From Acidisarcina polymorpha (GTDB taxonomy: Bacteria > Acidobacteriota > Terriglobia > Terriglobales > Acidobacteriaceae), in contig NZ_CP030840.1 of the NCBI RefSeq assembly GCF_003330725.1, positions 5,084,001-5,148,000 of the forward strand: a stretch of 64,000 nucleotides of DNA, in the 5' to 3' direction. The translations under genes and the position numbers were made by a program. Of this stretch, positions 8,476 to 16,741 are shown piece by piece. A model generated the notes under the pieces. It had not been told where the DNA came from. It searched no databases and saw only the letters and a list, made by a program, of their open reading frames with translations. Numbering within the stretch: the stretch's first letter is position 1; each line of letters begins with the position of its first letter.

Positions 8476-9332
8476 AACTTGTAGAACCTGATCCTACTGT
8501 CTGTATATGAAACTGGATTGAAGCGTGTTTATTCCCTCGGCTGTCCTCAGACGCCTGCACTATCTAGTCTTTCCCGCTGCTGTGCTGTTCTTCCAGCCCA
8601 GTATCCTCACCTATCCGAGCTTTAAGGACGGCGACTCAGACCTGCTCGACGGCGGCATAGTCTTTTAGACGCGGCATCGTTCCTAAGCTTCATCGCCGCC
8701 ACCATTCGGTACCGTCTTCGCGGAAAGGGGCTGGGCCAAGAGCCACCCGAACATACTTCAAAGCCGTTGCCTCCTGAGTTCCACAACTGCAATCGAAAAG
8801 TAAACCTATCGGAGCAAAGCCTCAGCGAACCGCAACAAACTCAGATATCGCATCAACCTCCTGCCGCAGTGTTGGCACAGACAAGAAGGGGGATAGTAAA
8901 GGCGCCGTGAAGTCTGCTAAATGGTTCGCTTTCTAACCTGGGGTAGATGAGAAGATGCCTTCGGAGCGAGGGCATTTATTCATGAGCTATATCCAAGGCG
9001 AGGGACTGAGTCAGGGGAGGTTGTGTTACTTCCTGCTACACCGGGCAACACGAACGGTGTCGCTAGCACTTTTTCGCTCCCTACGTGTCAACCGTGACCC
9101 TAAGGAGCGACGTCCCGCCGGCCCTTTACTTTCAAGTACTAATTAGCCGTGCATTCTGCCTCGAGCCTATTCAGCGAAAATGCCGCGAGTTCTTTGGCCG
9201 TAAAGATCGCCATGGTGCCATCTGAGAAATATTCCGCGACCTGATTACAGCTCACATGATCCACGGCGACTAGTTCCAATTGCATTTTCTCGACTATATG
9301 CTCCCCCTTACGGCATTTGAATCAGGGCTCCC
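8476..9332. other. Non-coding stretch
   Basis: About 860 bases with no convincing gene. A 63-codon frame at 8955-9146 on the plus strand lacks a plausible ribosome-binding site and looks accidental. The promoter of the NADH dehydrogenase should lie at 8480-8560. Confidence 0.5.
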
Positions 9333-9497
9333 TCATTTGGAGGGCACAATACTTTGAGGATGCTGATCGATCAGACGGCCATTTCCTGCCGAGTAGAAAA
9401 TAAAAACTACGGCGCCGAGCAGTATGCCAACTAATATGACTACGCTGAGCACCAGTCTGGCTATATTTGAAGCACGGAACTCACCAACTTGAGCCAT
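9333..9497 (-). CDS. Small single-pass membrane protein (54 residues)
   Basis: The minus-strand frame from ATG 9497 encodes 54 residues: a short N-terminus (MAQVGEFRASNIARL), one strong membrane helix (about residues 15-35, VLSVVILVGILLGAVV) and a polar tail. A clear Shine-Dalgarno sequence, AAGGTGG, lies five bases before the start codon. This and the sharply bounded hydrophobic helix support a real gene. I recognise no family; the function is unknown. It is isolated between noncoding DNA and a broken response regulator. Confidence 0.6.
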   Translation of the reverse strand: MAQVGEFRASNIARLVLSVVILVGILLGAVVFIFYSAGNGRLIDQHPQSIVPSK

Positions 9498-9628
9498 TGC
9501 GTCCACCTTGTTGTAAAGATGCTTAACTCAGCAGGGCGGTTTTGTCATCAGCTTCGAATGAGTGATTCGTTGGTGGCATGTATTGCAGCGGTTTCCGAGT
9601 CCCCAACTGGCGAGAGTTTTAGCGGTCA

Positions 9629-10073
9629 CTAAGGAAACTCAACAATCCGTTTGTAAATACTCACGAGGGTGACAAGGCTGAGGAAGTCCTGCGCTACCTT
9701 GTCCTTGATGATATAACCCGCAACATTAAACTGGTAGGCGGCTACTCGATCCTTGTCGAGTTTCGAAGTTGTCAGGACAAAGATGATCGACGGATGCAGC
9801 TCCGCATCTTCGCGTAAGGCCTTGATAAACTGAATTCTATTCATCCTGGGCATGGTCAGGTCGACAAGCAACAGATTAGGCAGCATGATTTTCGCTTTTT
9901 GCGTTGGTCCCTCGCAACGTGTCAAGCGCTTCGATCCCGTCCACCGCTCGGATGATTGTATTGCTGAGGCCGGCACTCTGAAAGGCGCGCTGAAGCGCCT
10001 GGGCATCTCCGTCATCATCCTCAAGCAGTAGTATGTTCAGCGGTCTTTGGCTATGTGTTATCAAGATCTTCAC
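9629..10073 (-). pseudogene. Response regulator (Rcp1/CheY-like), frameshifted
   Basis: A single-domain receiver broken into two frames. The first (from a GTG at 10073) has PLNILLLEDDDGDAQALQRAF with the acidic pair, and ends TIIRAVDGIEALDTLRG. The second, starting near 9900, has MLPNLLLVDLTMPRMN with the phosphoacceptor Asp, then SIIFVLTTSKLDKDRVAAYQ with the conserved Thr, and VAGYIIKDK with the Lys. The shift is near 9895-9905. This receiver type (Rcp1-like) usually pairs with phytochrome-like kinases. Here the broken kinase lies directly upstream, overlapping its start, so it was a kinase-regulator operon. Confidence 0.75.
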
Positions 10074-10557
10074 CCGACCACGCCTCTCTTCCTGACCGCC
10101 GGTCTTTCGGCCAGGTAAAGCAGAAGGTGCATCTCTGGCCTTCAGCTGATTCAACCTTCAGCTCTCCGCCATAGGATTTGACGGTCTTGCGGTACAAGGG
10201 AAGGCCCATGCCCCTTCCCTCTACCCGGTCCCTGGGTCGCAGCGTCTGCAACATTTTTAAGATCTGTTCATGGAACTAGGTGGGAATGCCGGGATCATCG
10301 TCGTGGACCGCGAATTCGTAGGAGTCGCCTCTCTGATTCACTGTCAATTCGATGCGCATATCAAGCCTGTCGTGATGCTTGATTGCTTTGCCGATCAGGT
10401 TACTTAAGATTCGCTGTAGAGCCATTCGGGTTAGTTGGATTTCGGATAAGCAGAGGCTGACAGTGATTCTGAGGTTGCCTGTGGGGAAGCAATGCAAGCA
10501 CATCGTTAATCAGGACATCTGCAGCTATAACCTCGTTGGACTTGAGCTCTTTGTTTG
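10051..10557 (-). pseudogene. Histidine kinase ATPase domain, broken by an amber codon and a frameshift
   Basis: The fragment covers only the HATPase_c end of a histidine kinase. The N box region is MALQRILSNLIGKAIKHHD, and the ATP-lid region reads DDDPGIPT, then an in-frame TAG (10276-10278), then FHEQILKMLQTL. It continues GRGMGLPLYRKTVKSYGG (G2 box) to a CTFCFTWP terminus. A frameshift near 10475 separates it from the upstream MANKELKSNEV segment (ATG 10557). The in-frame continuation after TAG is unmistakable, so this is one gene with a nonsense change. The sensor and dimerisation domains are missing. It precedes the broken response regulator. Confidence 0.7.
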
Positions 10558-10707
10558 CCATGCCGCATCTCCTAGCGGTATGTGATGCCCGCGGATTATT
10601 TCACGCCTATATCGTTCATCTTTCTGGACGTCTTTCATCGTCCTTTAACAAAAGATTTGCTAACGAAGCGTTCATCAGTCAAGGAACGGGATTAAACTGG
10701 AAAAGCC

Positions 10708-10971
10708 ATGCAGGAGCCCATCCTCTTTTTTCTTCATTCTATCGGCGCAGGCGGCCAGTTTGAGGTCGAAACGGCTGGCAGGTACAGACCCGACCTGGAG
10801 CGGATTGCGGATAAGCTAGACTGCAATGCCTTTGAAGTAGGGAAGTGGCACGCTATCCGCCGAACGCCCGATGGGTCAATGACGGTGATGGTTCTGGGCG
10901 AGTCCTTGCCGGAACTATCTAATCGGAAACCACCCCAGTCGTGGAGCAATCAGGCTCTCAGAGCATCCTAA
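10708..10971 (+). CDS. Hypothetical protein, 87 residues
   Basis: An open frame from ATG 10708 (MQEPILFFLHSIGAGG). It is a small soluble-looking protein that I do not recognise, with a mixed alpha/beta pattern and a polar Ser/Pro tail. A purine-rich CTGGAAAAG stretch precedes the start at a workable distance. It is transcribed toward the phosphate transporter but ends 117 bases before it. A minus-strand frame of 71 codons overlaps it and is less convincing. Confidence 0.4.
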   Translation: MQEPILFFLHSIGAGGQFEVETAGRYRPDLERIADKLDCNAFEVGKWHAIRRTPDGSMTVMVLGESLPELSNRKPPQSWSNQALRAS

Positions 10972-11088
10972 GGAGAGTGAATTCTGTCATCCAGCTAGAG
11001 GGGCTGATGACTTAAATTCACACCTTGTTAACACGCCTCGCTCTAACTCCGTCTCTCGATTGCATCTCTCGAGTGAGGGCTCACTCAG

Positions 11089-12687
11089 ATGGCAACCGCA
11101 GCTCCAGCGCAAGCTTCCATTCTCGATCAAAAGTTGAAGGACAACCCTCCGGCAAAATGGGGGTTCGGCATATTCGCTCTCGTGCTCGTGGGCGGTGTGA
11201 TCTACATCGTAACGCGCCTCTCCATCGATCTTTCTCCAGTCCACCAAGCCAGCATCTTCCCCTATGTTCTGCTTGGCATCGCTCTTTTAATTGCGCTCGG
11301 GTTCGAGTTTGTCAATGGCTTCCACGACACGGCGAACGCAGTCGCAACCGTCATTTACACCCATTCTCTCGAACCCCATGTCGCCGTTGTATGGTCCGGA
11401 TTGTGGAACTTCATTGGAGTGTTGACCAGCTCTGGAACGGTTGCGTTTTCGATCGTTTCTCTTCTACCCGTCGAGTTGATCCTCAAGGTATCGAAGGGCT
11501 CCGGCTTCTCAATGGTCTTTGCTCTGTTAGTTGCTTCCGTACTCTGGAATCTTGCAACCTGGTGGCGAGGCCTTCCTGTATCGAGTTCGCACACCATGAT
11601 TGGCTCCATTCTCGGCGTCGGTCTTGCCAATCAATTCATTAACGGCAGGAACGGTGTTGATGGAGTCGACTGGACTCAGGTGACGAAGGTCTTCGAGGCC
11701 CTGATCATTTCACCCATCATCGGTTTTGTCCTTGCTGCGTTGCTTTTTTACGGTTTCAAACTAGTGATGAAGGACCCTCGCCTCTATGAAGCTCCGAAAG
11801 GCGCTGAGCCGCCACCCTTTTATATCCGGGCGCTCCTTGTCCTCACCTGCACGGGCGTGTCCTTCGCTCACGGTTCCAACGACGGACAAAAGGGCATGGG
11901 ACTGATCATGCTTGTACTGGTTGGCACTGTTCCCACTGCCTACGCGCTGAATCACACCATAGACAAAGGATCAGTAGAGACCTTTGCCGCAGTGTCAACG
12001 CAGGTAGCTGGTGCAATTGGCAACTACACAGATAAGAACGCGAAAGCGCAGAACGCTCAACAGGAGCTTGAAAAATTTGTCTCCTCCCACGATTTTCAGC
12101 CTACGACGATGGTCGCACTCCAGAAAATGGTCACCGATATTCGGGACGAGGCCGTCAGCTATGGCTCTCTCGGAAGCGTTCCCTCCAATATGCAAGCCAA
12201 CGTTCGCAACCAGATGTACCTCACGAGCGAGACAATGCGCTTGCTTCCAAAGTACGGGCCGAAAATGTCTGAAGACGATATCAAGCCGCTTACCAATTAC
12301 AAAGGGTTCCTTGACAAGTCGACGAAATACATTCCGTCCTGGGTAAAGGTTGCCGTAGCTCTTGCACTGGGTTTGGGAACCATGGTTGGCTGGAAGCGCA
12401 TCGTCGTCACCGTGGGAGAAAAAATCGGTAAGACTCACCTGACCTACGCGCAGGGCGCGTCCGCTGAGCTGGTGGCCATGGTGACCATTCTTGGTGCCGA
12501 CAGCTTCGGCATGCCCGTTTCAACCACCCATGTCCTCTCGTCCGGCGTGGCCGGCACGATGGCGGCGAATGGAAGTGGCCTTCAAATGTCTACTCTCCGA
12601 AATATCGCTATTGCATGGGTTTTCACCCTTCCTGCGGCAGCGGTCCTTTCGGGGATTTTGTTTTGGATCTTTAATACCGTTGCTTGA
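11089..12687 (+). CDS. pit: Inorganic phosphate transporter, PiT family
   Basis: A 532-residue multi-spanning membrane protein that takes up phosphate by cation symport. Both inverted signature repeats are visible: GFEFVNGFHDTANAVATVIY (about residues 71-90) and SFAHGSNDGQKGMGLIM (about 257-273). SSSHTMIGSILGVGLAN and PVSTTHVLSSGVAGTMAA are the matching half-site repeats. A long hydrophilic loop of roughly 130 residues between the halves (KNAKAQNAQQELEKFVSS region) is normal for this subfamily. The start ATG 11089 gives MATAAPAQASILDQKL, a short cytosolic lead before the first helix. No PhoU-like partner (DUF47) is next to it, which is unusual for this group. Confidence 0.93.
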   Translation: MATAAPAQASILDQKLKDNPPAKWGFGIFALVLVGGVIYIVTRLSIDLSPVHQASIFPYVLLGIALLIALGFEFVNGFHDTANAVATVIYTHSLEPHVAVVWSGLWNFIGVLTSSGTVAFSIVSLLPVELILKVSKGSGFSMVFALLVASVLWNLATWWRGLPVSSSHTMIGSILGVGLANQFINGRNGVDGVDWTQVTKVFEALIISPIIGFVLAALLFYGFKLVMKDPRLYEAPKGAEPPPFYIRALLVLTCTGVSFAHGSNDGQKGMGLIMLVLVGTVPTAYALNHTIDKGSVETFAAVSTQVAGAIGNYTDKNAKAQNAQQELEKFVSSHDFQPTTMVALQKMVTDIRDEAVSYGSLGSVPSNMQANVRNQMYLTSETMRLLPKYGPKMSEDDIKPLTNYKGFLDKSTKYIPSWVKVAVALALGLGTMVGWKRIVVTVGEKIGKTHLTYAQGASAELVAMVTILGADSFGMPVSTTHVLSSGVAGTMAANGSGLQMSTLRNIAIAWVFTLPAAAVLSGILFWIFNTVA

Positions 12688-13098
12688 TAAATCAATCGGA
12701 GCCAAACGTCCATATCCGCTGAGATGGCTTCTACATATATTCCTCACTTCTGCTTGTGTTGAATTAAAGCGCTAGGACATTGAAATCATCCTATCCAGTC
12801 ACTCCGGATGGCCGATACTTGGGGGTTGCGATTCGCCGATCGCAAGATCGAGATGCTCACGAGGCTGAAATAGCCGAGCCGGGCGCAGAATTTCGGATGG
12901 GTTGGCGACAGCGACATTGCGCCCGATGGATCGCCGATATTCACTCGCAACATCGGCACCCAGGAAGTCTAATGCGTTGACTGTACGCTGGCCAAAGTGA
13001 TTCACAAGCGAGGTTCAATTCCATCACCATCTACTTAAAGAGCTCCAACGGCTTGCTGACGATTCGAAGATGCATCCCACTGTTGAGGAGAATTCATC
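12688..13098. other. Non-coding stretch
   Basis: About 410 bases between the phosphate transporter and the CsbD-like gene. Short open frames here (for example 12780-12980) show no recognisable protein features. A GAGGAGAATTC ribosome-binding site for the CsbD-like gene is at its right end. Confidence 0.5.
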
Positions 13099-13425
13099 AT
13101 GAAAGCACTTCCTTGGCTCATTGCCGGTGTCGGCCTCGGTTTGGCCGCCTATTTTGTTTTGAACCAACCTGGTCCGCAGTATGCGACTGGCAACGACGAT
13201 ATCGAAGATGCAGCAGGGAAGACCGCGTTCTGGGGTTCAAAACAGCGAGTCAAGGGAACCGGCGGAGATTTGGTCGGAAAGCTGAAAGAGGGTGTGGGTC
13301 GTGCCACCGGCGATGACCAACTCGAAACGGAGGGCGTTGTGGATCAAGTCGCGGGCACCGTCCAGGACGCAGCCGGTCAGGCTGCCCATGCTGTCGCCGA
13401 CACCATTCACGAACTTAATCGCTGA
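13099..13425 (+). CDS. CsbD-like stress protein with N-terminal membrane segment
   Basis: 108 residues. A hydrophobic N-terminus (MKALPWLIAGVGLGLAAYF) is followed by a CsbD-like repeat region. KQRVKGTGGDLVGKLKEGVG, the DQLETEGVVDQVAGTVQDA repeat and AGQAAHAVADTIHEL form the amphipathic helices of that family. CsbD proteins are general-stress proteins of unclear biochemistry. Here the N-terminal segment would anchor the domain to the membrane. The start is secure: ATG 13099 with GAGGAGAATTCATC in front. It is convergent with the GGDEF-EAL gene. The pairing with the phosphate transporter upstream may be chance. Confidence 0.85.
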   Translation: MKALPWLIAGVGLGLAAYFVLNQPGPQYATGNDDIEDAAGKTAFWGSKQRVKGTGGDLVGKLKEGVGRATGDDQLETEGVVDQVAGTVQDAAGQAAHAVADTIHELNR

Positions 13426-13591
13426 ATACGCGGGATGGTGTCGAAGGCAAACATTCCCGTAATTTCAGCGTGGGTCTCGTTCGGCGACCATCCCATGTTC
13501 TTCAAGTAAATCTCTAACGCTGGGTGTACCGATACACCATTCTTCCGTCTATGGGCCTCGTTAGTGAAAGGCATATTGTACTTGCGGAGGT

Positions 13592-15769
13592 TTAGCTGAG
13601 GCGTCTGCGATCACGCTCCTGTTCCCGCGCAATCTGGTCGCATGAATTCAACGGAGATCGAGTTCTCGCGGCGTCACCAAAGATCCGAAATCCACCAGTG
13701 TTGTGAAGTCTTGCGAACTGCTCGGGAAGGACGGGTGGGCTGAAGTAGTACCCTTGGCCTTCGTCGCAATTTAGATCTTGAAGAAATTTCAGTTCTTCGG
13801 CAGTTTCAATTCCCTCAGCTATGAGTTTCAGGTTAAGACTCTTGCCCATAAGGATGATGGCGCTTACGATACCGATCTGATTGGGAGCCATGCTGATCTG
13901 TCGGACAAACGATTGGTCGATCTTGAGGGCATCAAGAGGAAGATTATGTAGGTAGCTCAAGCTGGAGTAGCCTGTCCCCAAATCGTCCATGGCAATCCGT
14001 ACTCCAGTTTCGCGCAGGGTTCGGAGAATGGATGCCGTTAGCTCGGGGCGTCTTATGAGAAGAGTTTCGGTAACCTCGATCTCAACAGATTTTTTATCGA
14101 GGCCGGTTTCGTTGAGAATTGCGAACAGGCCTTCAAGAAAGCCCTCGCTCTCAAACCGGACCGGGGAGACATTTACGGCCATGGTTATGGGCGGCAGGCC
14201 TTTGCCTATCCAGGACTGGGCTTGAATACACGCTTGCCGGAGTACCCAGGCCCCAATCGGAATAATAAGACCGGACGCTTCGGCAATAGGAATGAAGTTC
14301 CCTGGATATAACAAGCCTCGAGTAGGATGCATCCAGCGTATCAGAGCTTCCGCTCCAGTAATAGCACCAGTTCTGAGGTCGATCTTTGGCTGGTAGTGCA
14401 GCACAAATTCCGCGCGTTCAAGAGCCTGACGCATACCTTCTTCAAGAAATTGCCGTTCCACCGCTCGAAGATTCATGGCTGGCTGAAAAAACTCGTACCC
14501 ACGAGTACCATTGTCCTTTGCATTGTACATAGCAGTATCGGCATTCTTGATGAGCGTTTCGGCATCCAGGCCGTCATCCGGATAGATGCTGATCCCAATG
14601 CACGCTGTAATTTGCAGTTCGTGCTCGTCAACGGAATGCACCGCGGCTACGGCCTCAAGCATTCTTCTCGCCGCAATCGCGGTATCCTCCGGGTGGTTTA
14701 CTTCTGGAAGCAAAACAATAAATTCATCTCCTCCTTGCCGGCTTACCGTGTCTGAGGAACGCACACAATCCAGCAGGCGTTTGGATATCGACTGAATGAG
14801 CTTGTCCCCAGCAGGATGGCCTAGAGAGTCGTTGATGTGCTTGAAGCCGTCCATATCTAGAAAGAGCAGTGCAACAGTTCTTCCGGTACGGCTTCCGAGT
14901 TCGATGGCTTGACCAATTCGGTCGTTCAGGATCCTTTGATTGGGCAGGCCGGTTAGAAAATCATGTTCGGCCAAGTATTTCATCTGCTCTTGGCTCTTCC
15001 GCAACGCCGCCTCGACCGCTCTGCGTTCGGTGACGTCTACATTGACGCCGACCACTCGTACAACATTCGCAGCCCCGTCGAGAACTGCTCGCTCTGTAAA
15101 AGAGATAATTTTCACACCGCCGTCAGCCGACACAATCCGAAACTCCCCAGAACCGTCAAGGTTTTGCTCTACTACCCTGCGTAGGGACGCTTCGCGTCCG
15201 GGCAGGTCCTCAGAATGAACGCAGGCGGCCCAATTCTCGTAAGTGATCCGATCGGTTGGCTCGAAACCATACATTGCCAACATCGTGGCATCCCAAGTGA
15301 GTTGATCCGTCGACAACTCCCATTCCCAAACGCCTATCCTGGCAACCGCCGTCGCAAGCGCGAGGCGTTCGACATGCAACGATAGTTGGTGTTCAGCTCG
15401 TCTCCGATCGCTATTGTCCCGCGCAATCGTCAACGCCCCGATGAGCTCACCCCGTCGGCTAAAGAGTGGTGAGATCGTTAGGGACACGTCGATGCGTTTA
15501 CCGGATTTCGCAACCAGCACGGTCTCAAAATGCTTGATGCGTTCGCCATGCTCCAAGCGTCGCATGATGGCATTGAACTCTCTCGGGAGGCCGGCGGGAA
15601 ATAGAAGCGAGATGTGTCTTCCGACCATCTCGGATGCTGAATATCCGTACAAAACCTCGGCTCCGGGGTTCCAGTATGTGATGATCCCTGCGAAAGTCTT
15701 GGCCAGGACAGCGTCCTCTATTGACTCCACGATCGCGGTCAGGTACGGAACCATAGACTGGTCGATCAC
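13592..15769 (-). CDS. PAS-PAS-GGDEF-EAL cyclic-di-GMP signalling protein
   Basis: A 725-residue soluble protein. PAS 1 covers about residues 8-120 (ITYWNPGAEVLYGYSASE). PAS 2 with PAC covers about 130-255 and ends in VNVDVTERRAVEAAL. The GGDEF domain follows (HDFLTGLPNQRILNDR; active-site RQGGDEFIVLLPE). The EAL domain starts at FVLHYQPKIDLRTGAI and has GAEALIRWMHP (EAL), ETLLIRR, and MDDLGTGYSSLSYL. Both catalytic signatures look intact, so it could make and degrade cyclic-di-GMP under control of a small-molecule or redox sensor. The GTG at 15769 has an AGAGGC box in front; ATG at 15754 is an alternative. The RsbRD-like gene upstream points the same way. Confidence 0.93.
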   Translation of the reverse strand: MIDQSMVPYLTAIVESIEDAVLAKTFAGIITYWNPGAEVLYGYSASEMVGRHISLLFPAGLPREFNAIMRRLEHGERIKHFETVLVAKSGKRIDVSLTISPLFSRRGELIGALTIARDNSDRRRAEHQLSLHVERLALATAVARIGVWEWELSTDQLTWDATMLAMYGFEPTDRITYENWAACVHSEDLPGREASLRRVVEQNLDGSGEFRIVSADGGVKIISFTERAVLDGAANVVRVVGVNVDVTERRAVEAALRKSQEQMKYLAEHDFLTGLPNQRILNDRIGQAIELGSRTGRTVALLFLDMDGFKHINDSLGHPAGDKLIQSISKRLLDCVRSSDTVSRQGGDEFIVLLPEVNHPEDTAIAARRMLEAVAAVHSVDEHELQITACIGISIYPDDGLDAETLIKNADTAMYNAKDNGTRGYEFFQPAMNLRAVERQFLEEGMRQALERAEFVLHYQPKIDLRTGAITGAEALIRWMHPTRGLLYPGNFIPIAEASGLIIPIGAWVLRQACIQAQSWIGKGLPPITMAVNVSPVRFESEGFLEGLFAILNETGLDKKSVEIEVTETLLIRRPELTASILRTLRETGVRIAMDDLGTGYSSLSYLHNLPLDALKIDQSFVRQISMAPNQIGIVSAIILMGKSLNLKLIAEGIETAEELKFLQDLNCDEGQGYYFSPPVLPEQFARLHNTGGFRIFGDAARTRSPLNSCDQIAREQERDRRRLS

Positions 15770-15952
15770 AGTTATGCCTCTTTTTCTGGCAGGACGCCGT
15801 CCCGATTCACCAAACGTCGAATTGCTACTAGATGACTGCTGTTGAAGCTTGGGGATGCCCGATGGCGTAGATTGCGTCGAGAATGTCTTCGATGTTTGTC
15901 GTGTCTCACTGTGGCTACAATTGCGTAATGAAGACTTAGGCTCGAGCTATGT

Positions 15953-16444
15953 TCAAGCATTCGGCAAGGCATCGGGATCGAGGTAAGAAACTGACTGTCC
16001 GGTTGCCATGGTCTCCGCCGAGATAGTGAAACTCGACATGGCCTGAGCTAACTGTGAGTCGACCTCATCAGTTATCGCCATCACATCCAACATCAACACG
16101 TCGGAGTCTATTCCTGACACGTTCATCTGCAGCGTTTCAAAGATCGAGACCTGTAGTATCCGAGATTCCTCTATCATCATGGCACCGGTATAGCCTTGCG
16201 CATGTCGTAGGATCCCGTGTTCATACGCGGAGTCGGAAGTCAAAGAGCGTGTGCCTAGCGTAAGTGAGGCACGAAGGCGGGTAATTACGTCGCGGAACAT
16301 CGCCGGGAGGTGAGCTCCCCGGTCTTCCTCGGACAGCGAAATCGTGATTATGTCCGGCTCCGCGTTCACCCGTTCGAGCCACAAGGGAATCGTACTATCG
16401 GTTTCCCTCTCGAGGATATCGGCGACACTTGGATGACTTTGCAA
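15953..16444 (-). CDS. RsbRD N-terminal-domain sensor protein
   Basis: 163 residues, all-helical. It resembles the N-terminal sensory domain of RsbR/RsbRD co-antagonists and kinase-linked relatives. ILERETDSTIPLWLERV and the SLSEEDRGAHLPAMFRDVI segment, then HGILRHAQGYTGAMMIEESR, match that globin-like fold. No STAS or kinase domain follows in frame, so it is a stand-alone sensor. It lies 180 bases upstream of the PAS-GGDEF-EAL gene in the same direction and could feed that protein. Upstream it is divergent from the decayed secreted-protein gene. Confidence 0.75.
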   Translation of the reverse strand: MQSHPSVADILERETDSTIPLWLERVNAEPDIITISLSEEDRGAHLPAMFRDVITRLRASLTLGTRSLTSDSAYEHGILRHAQGYTGAMMIEESRILQVSIFETLQMNVSGIDSDVLMLDVMAITDEVDSQLAQAMSSFTISAETMATGQSVSYLDPDALPNA

Positions 16445-16741
16445 TGGGCGATCCTACATTTCACCAAGCGAACAAGTTGGATTTCAGCGTGACTGAGGAT
16501 AACCCACGATTCGAGTAGATGTTGGTCAAATTTGACCATTTGTTTTCCTCAAATCAGTCTTTGGGGGACCGACTGAAGAAGCTTATCGCTTTGAATGGCC
16601 AATCTTCGCTGGATGTAATCCCTTTTGCTGCGCTAATCATTCGTCTTAATAACTGGTTAATGCCGAGATTTGGGGGTATCATCGGGTGGCTCGAGTAAGA
16701 CACCAAATGTGTCCTATTGGCATCGAGGAATAACTCCTGAA

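Noticed and set aside
8955-9146. Open frame of 63 codons
   Set aside because: No Shine-Dalgarno, no protein features and no neighbours in support.
10276-10278. TAG in the kinase as pyrrolysine or readthrough
   Set aside because: The site is not catalytic, the gene has another frameshift, and no Pyl genes are seen in the window.
12780-12980. Open frame of 66 codons
   Set aside because: No recognisable features; unusual Arg/His-rich composition typical of a chance frame.
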